64,000 bases of DNA. Origin: Collinsella sp. GTDB taxonomy: Bacteria; Actinomycetota; Coriobacteriia; Coriobacteriales; Coriobacteriaceae. The position numbers and the translations under genes are program-made. The DNA lies in assembly GCA_019419525.1 (NCBI GenBank), contig DXZU01000026.1, forward strand, positions 12,952 to 76,951. The letters run 5' to 3'. Position 1 is the stretch's first letter, and the number at the start of each line of letters is the position of its first letter. Shown here piece by piece: positions 61,759 to 64,000 of this stretch. A model generated the notes under the pieces. It saw only the letters and a program-made list of their open reading frames with translations. It had not been told where the DNA came from and searched no databases.

Positions 61759-62370
61759 CTAATCCAAGCGAGATTCCAGACTCGACAGACCATTGAGAGT
61801 CAGATCGTTGGCGACCTCAGAGACGCGCTCGATAGGAACCGAGCCGTCAGACAGTGCCCACGTGCGATAGATACCGATAATACCCGACAGCAAAAACGCC
61901 AGATAGTAGTCGAACATCTCATCCTTGAGACCTTGGGGCAGCAGATCGCGCTCGGCAATCTCATGTTCGAGCGGCGCACGAAGACGAGCCATGAAATCAT
62001 CGAGCGGAATATTCTCGATCAGCTGACGATTGAGCACTAAGTTGTTGCACAGTGCCTCATTAACGGTTTTAAAGAAGGTCGCCGCCGCGCCAAGAGCGCG
62101 CTCGCTGGTGTCACCGTCCATAGAAGCAAGCGTTTTCTCGACCGAGTCGACAATCATCTCCACCACATCGACGGCAATGGCATCGAGCAGGCCGTCAACC
62201 GTACCAAAGTGAACGTAAAAGGTCTTGCGGTCGACATTGGCCTCGCGCGCGATGGCACTCACCGTAATGTCTGCCAGCGGCTTTTCCATGAGCAGGCGCT
62301 CGAAAGCCGAAAGGATGGCATTACGGCTGCGAATGATGCGGCGGTCAAGACGCGGTTTGCTGGTTGCCAT
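61759..62370 (-). CDS. TetR-family transcriptional regulator
   Basis: The 203-residue protein has an N-terminal helix-turn-helix (ILSAFERLLMEKPLADITVSAIAREANVDRKTFYVHF, about 14-50) with the typical TFYxHF end. An all-helical C-terminal ligand domain follows (TetR_C-like; LSGIIGIYRTWALSDGSVP). ATG 62370 has GAAGGG 8 bases upstream. The flippase-like gene lies 116 bases upstream in the same direction and could be a target or cotranscribed. The ligand is unknown. Its stop abuts the IS3 remnant, so the island edge falls here. Confidence 0.92.
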   Translation of the reverse strand: MATSKPRLDRRIIRSRNAILSAFERLLMEKPLADITVSAIAREANVDRKTFYVHFGTVDGLLDAIAVDVVEMIVDSVEKTLASMDGDTSERALGAAATFFKTVNEALCNNLVLNRQLIENIPLDDFMARLRAPLEHEIAERDLLPQGLKDEMFDYYLAFLLSGIIGIYRTWALSDGSVPIERVSEVANDLTLNGLSSLESRLD

Positions 62371-62486
62371 GGGCGTGTCCCTTCGATATGCAAGCATTCA
62401 TCAACAGATGAGAGATAATCTACGTAAGAGGATTATCCCCCATACAGCACAAATATGCCCCGCATCATGAAGAACGCACGACTGCC

Positions 62487-63794
62487 CTACTGCGACTTGG
62501 GATGCTTCTTCTTATTGAGTGCCGACGGAGATACGCGAATACCATCGCCTGTCTGGCGCACATAGGCTTTATGAGCCGGCTTAGCGGTCCCAGAAGCCTT
62601 CTGAGCGCGCTTCTTGGGATCAACGGTAACAGCATTCGTGGGGTGCGGCATAGTGGGCGCAGAGGGCGTCTGAGGCGTGCGGCCGAGCTTGCGCATCACA
62701 CGATCCCAGCGCGCATGGATGCTCTCGTTGTGGGCGCTCTTAAGTCCCAGCAGGGGCGCAGCCAAAATGGTCGGCGCAATAAACGTAATGAGGCGCCACA
62801 GCAGATAGCCGGCGGTCGAAGCCGACCCAAAGAAATGACCCAAGAACAATGCAAAGCCGCCCTCAGCGCCACCAGTTCCACCGGGCAGGGGGACCGCAGA
62901 GCTCAGCAGCTGGACAAAGGCGCTCGCGGCCATGACCGAGAAAAAGTCGACCTCGTGGCGGCCAAAGGCAAGCATCAGGAAATACGGCACCAGATAGAAA
63001 AACGCGAGTTGCAGCATGGTGATGACCACCGTGAGCAGCATGGAAGAAAAATGTCCGGCTGAAAGCTTGAACTTCTCGGAGAAGGAGTAGATCTCGCCAT
63101 CGATAAACGTGCGCCATCCCTCGATCTTAGTGGCCGAGACACCAATGCGCTCAAGCCAATTGATGATGCAATGGGCGACGCGCGTGACGGTCTTAGGCAT
63201 GAGCGCGACGGCGAAGATGCCCAGCAAGATGCAGCAGTGCCCACCAAAGCTAAAGACGCACAGCAACGTCATGTCGCCATAGCGCTCGGCAAAAAACGGC
63301 ATGCGAGCAAGCAGTAGGATAGCGCCCCAGGCAACGAGGCCAAACTGGTACACGATAAAACGCGTGAATTGCGTGGCGCCGGCCTCGCCCACGTTTTGGC
63401 CGGCCTTGGTCAGGCGATAGATTTGAGCCGGGGTGGAGCCCATCATCATGGGCGTCAGGTTACCAAAGAAGATGCCACTCGCCTCGACCGAGATCAGGTC
63501 GCGGATGCCGACGGGCGAATTGGGATCGAGCCAGACGGCGATCGCATAGGCCACAATGCCAAAGAACAGGTACATGAACATGCAAAGACACGCGACAACG
63601 AGCCATGACGCCTGGACGCTCGACATAGCGGCCCAGAACTGCCCCATCTGCCCGGTTACCACCAGATAGACGATATAACCTACCAGCACGACGCCGATAA
63701 AGATGGCGCCGCGGCGTGCGCTCTTATTGTCATCTCCGCCCGAGGCCTCAACCTCGACCTGGGGCTTAGACGTATGCTGAGAGGACTCCGTCAT
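62487..63794 (-). CDS. Lysylphosphatidylglycerol synthase TM-like/flippase-like membrane protein (UPF0104)
   Basis: The 435-residue protein has about eight membrane spans between residues 35 and 330 and a basic cytosolic tail of about 90 residues ending KKKHPKSQ. SGIFFGNLTPMMMGSTPAQIYRL and LLSSAVPLPGGTGGAEGGFALF are the hallmark segments of the flippase-like domain shared with AglD and the membrane part of MprF. The aminoacyl-transferase domain of MprF is absent. It may flip lipids or lipid-linked sugars. ATG 63794 has AGAAGGAG four bases upstream. TACAAT about 35 bases upstream may be its -10. Confidence 0.88.
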   Translation of the reverse strand: MTESSQHTSKPQVEVEASGGDDNKSARRGAIFIGVVLVGYIVYLVVTGQMGQFWAAMSSVQASWLVVACLCMFMYLFFGIVAYAIAVWLDPNSPVGIRDLISVEASGIFFGNLTPMMMGSTPAQIYRLTKAGQNVGEAGATQFTRFIVYQFGLVAWGAILLLARMPFFAERYGDMTLLCVFSFGGHCCILLGIFAVALMPKTVTRVAHCIINWLERIGVSATKIEGWRTFIDGEIYSFSEKFKLSAGHFSSMLLTVVITMLQLAFFYLVPYFLMLAFGRHEVDFFSVMAASAFVQLLSSAVPLPGGTGGAEGGFALFLGHFFGSASTAGYLLWRLITFIAPTILAAPLLGLKSAHNESIHARWDRVMRKLGRTPQTPSAPTMPHPTNAVTVDPKKRAQKASGTAKPAHKAYVRQTGDGIRVSPSALNKKKHPKSQ

Positions 63795-63902
63795 GAGACT
63801 CCTTCTAACAGTCAAAATATCTTGGATATTGTACCCGTAAGGGCCATAAGCAGAACGCAAAGCTCTGGTTCAAACGGGAATTGCAGACGGTTGTTTGAAA
63901 AT

Positions 63903-63935
63903 AAAAAAACCCGGCCTTCCATAGGAAGTCCGGGT
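63903..63935 (-). terminator. Terminator after tRNA-Glu
   Basis: On the minus strand CCCGGACTTCC pairs with GGAAGGCCGGG (one internal mismatch) and runs into seven U residues. It starts about 10 bases past the tRNA 3' end. Confidence 0.88.
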
Positions 63936-63945
63936 ATCAGATGCG

Positions 63946-64000
63946 TGGTAGCCCGTACCAGATTCGAACTGGTGATCTCCGCCTTGAGAGGGCGGCGTCC
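63946..64000 (-). tRNA. tRNA-Glu(CTC), partial at the right edge
   Basis: The minus strand reads GGACGCCGCCCTCTCAAGGCGG, with anticodon stem CCGCC/GGCGG and loop CTCTCAA (anticodon CTC, reading GAG). A T-loop AGTTCGAATCT and an encoded 3' ACCA follow. The 5' acceptor strand and most of the D-arm lie outside the window. The GGACGCCGCCCTCTCA segment is typical of actinobacterial tRNA-Glu. Confidence 0.88.

Overview
The window looks like a chromosomal segment of a high-GC, anaerobic Gram-positive actinobacterium of the Coriobacteriia, most like Collinsella or a close relative. This is inference. It rests on a complete glycogen operon that includes the GlgD regulatory subunit, a one-chain iron-sulfur L-serine dehydratase, lipoprotein-type solute-binding proteins, a YkuD L,D-transpeptidase, and anaerobic-type (Cbi) corrin enzymes. 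No database was searched.

Layout. 1-7200 (minus strand) is the promoter-proximal part of a cell-surface polysaccharide locus. In transcription order it has a NusG-family antiterminator with a structured leader, the priming sugar transferase, a WecG/TagA-type transferase, capE, capF, a hexapeptide acyltransferase, a glycosyltransferase broken by one in-frame stop, and a polymerase running off the left edge. Base composition switches sharply between these genes. tRNA-Ala(GGC), a thiamine pyrophosphokinase and a HAD hydrolase follow. 9.8-22.9 kb (plus) is a glycogen and maltodextrin block: glgB, glgP, glgC, glgD, glgA and a GH13-GH77 fusion. GlgB and GlgA end in long lysine/alanine-rich tails, and a TGGTAAAAC motif recurs at both ends of the block. 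23-39.5 kb is housekeeping: fmdB-like, rsmB, fmt, def, priA, gltX, metK, serine dehydratase, L,D-transpeptidase and a MacAB/YknXYZ-type exporter. Large inverted repeats lie between several of these genes.

39.6-61.7 kb is a very GC-rich cobalamin island. Seventeen tightly overlapping minus-strand genes (cbiF to cbiJ) run away from a divergent plus-strand operon. That operon starts with a consensus-like promoter and a cobalamin riboswitch, followed by an exported CbiK-like lipoprotein, a small lipoprotein and a BtuFCD/FecBCD-type ABC importer. The island is bracketed by remnants of two insertion sequences, IS21-like on the left and IS3-like on the right, which suggests horizontal acquisition. 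Its cbiL gene has lost most of its middle, so the pathway as encoded here lacks an intact precorrin-2 C20-methyltransferase. Two divergent CobU-like proteins keep complementary motifs.

The right end returns to ordinary chromosome with a TetR regulator, a flippase-like membrane protein and a partial tRNA-Glu(CTC). The best leads are the IS-bracketed B12 island with its deleted cbiL, the riboswitch-controlled exported chelatase, the basic tails on glycogen enzymes, and several unexplained inverted-repeat elements and structured leaders.
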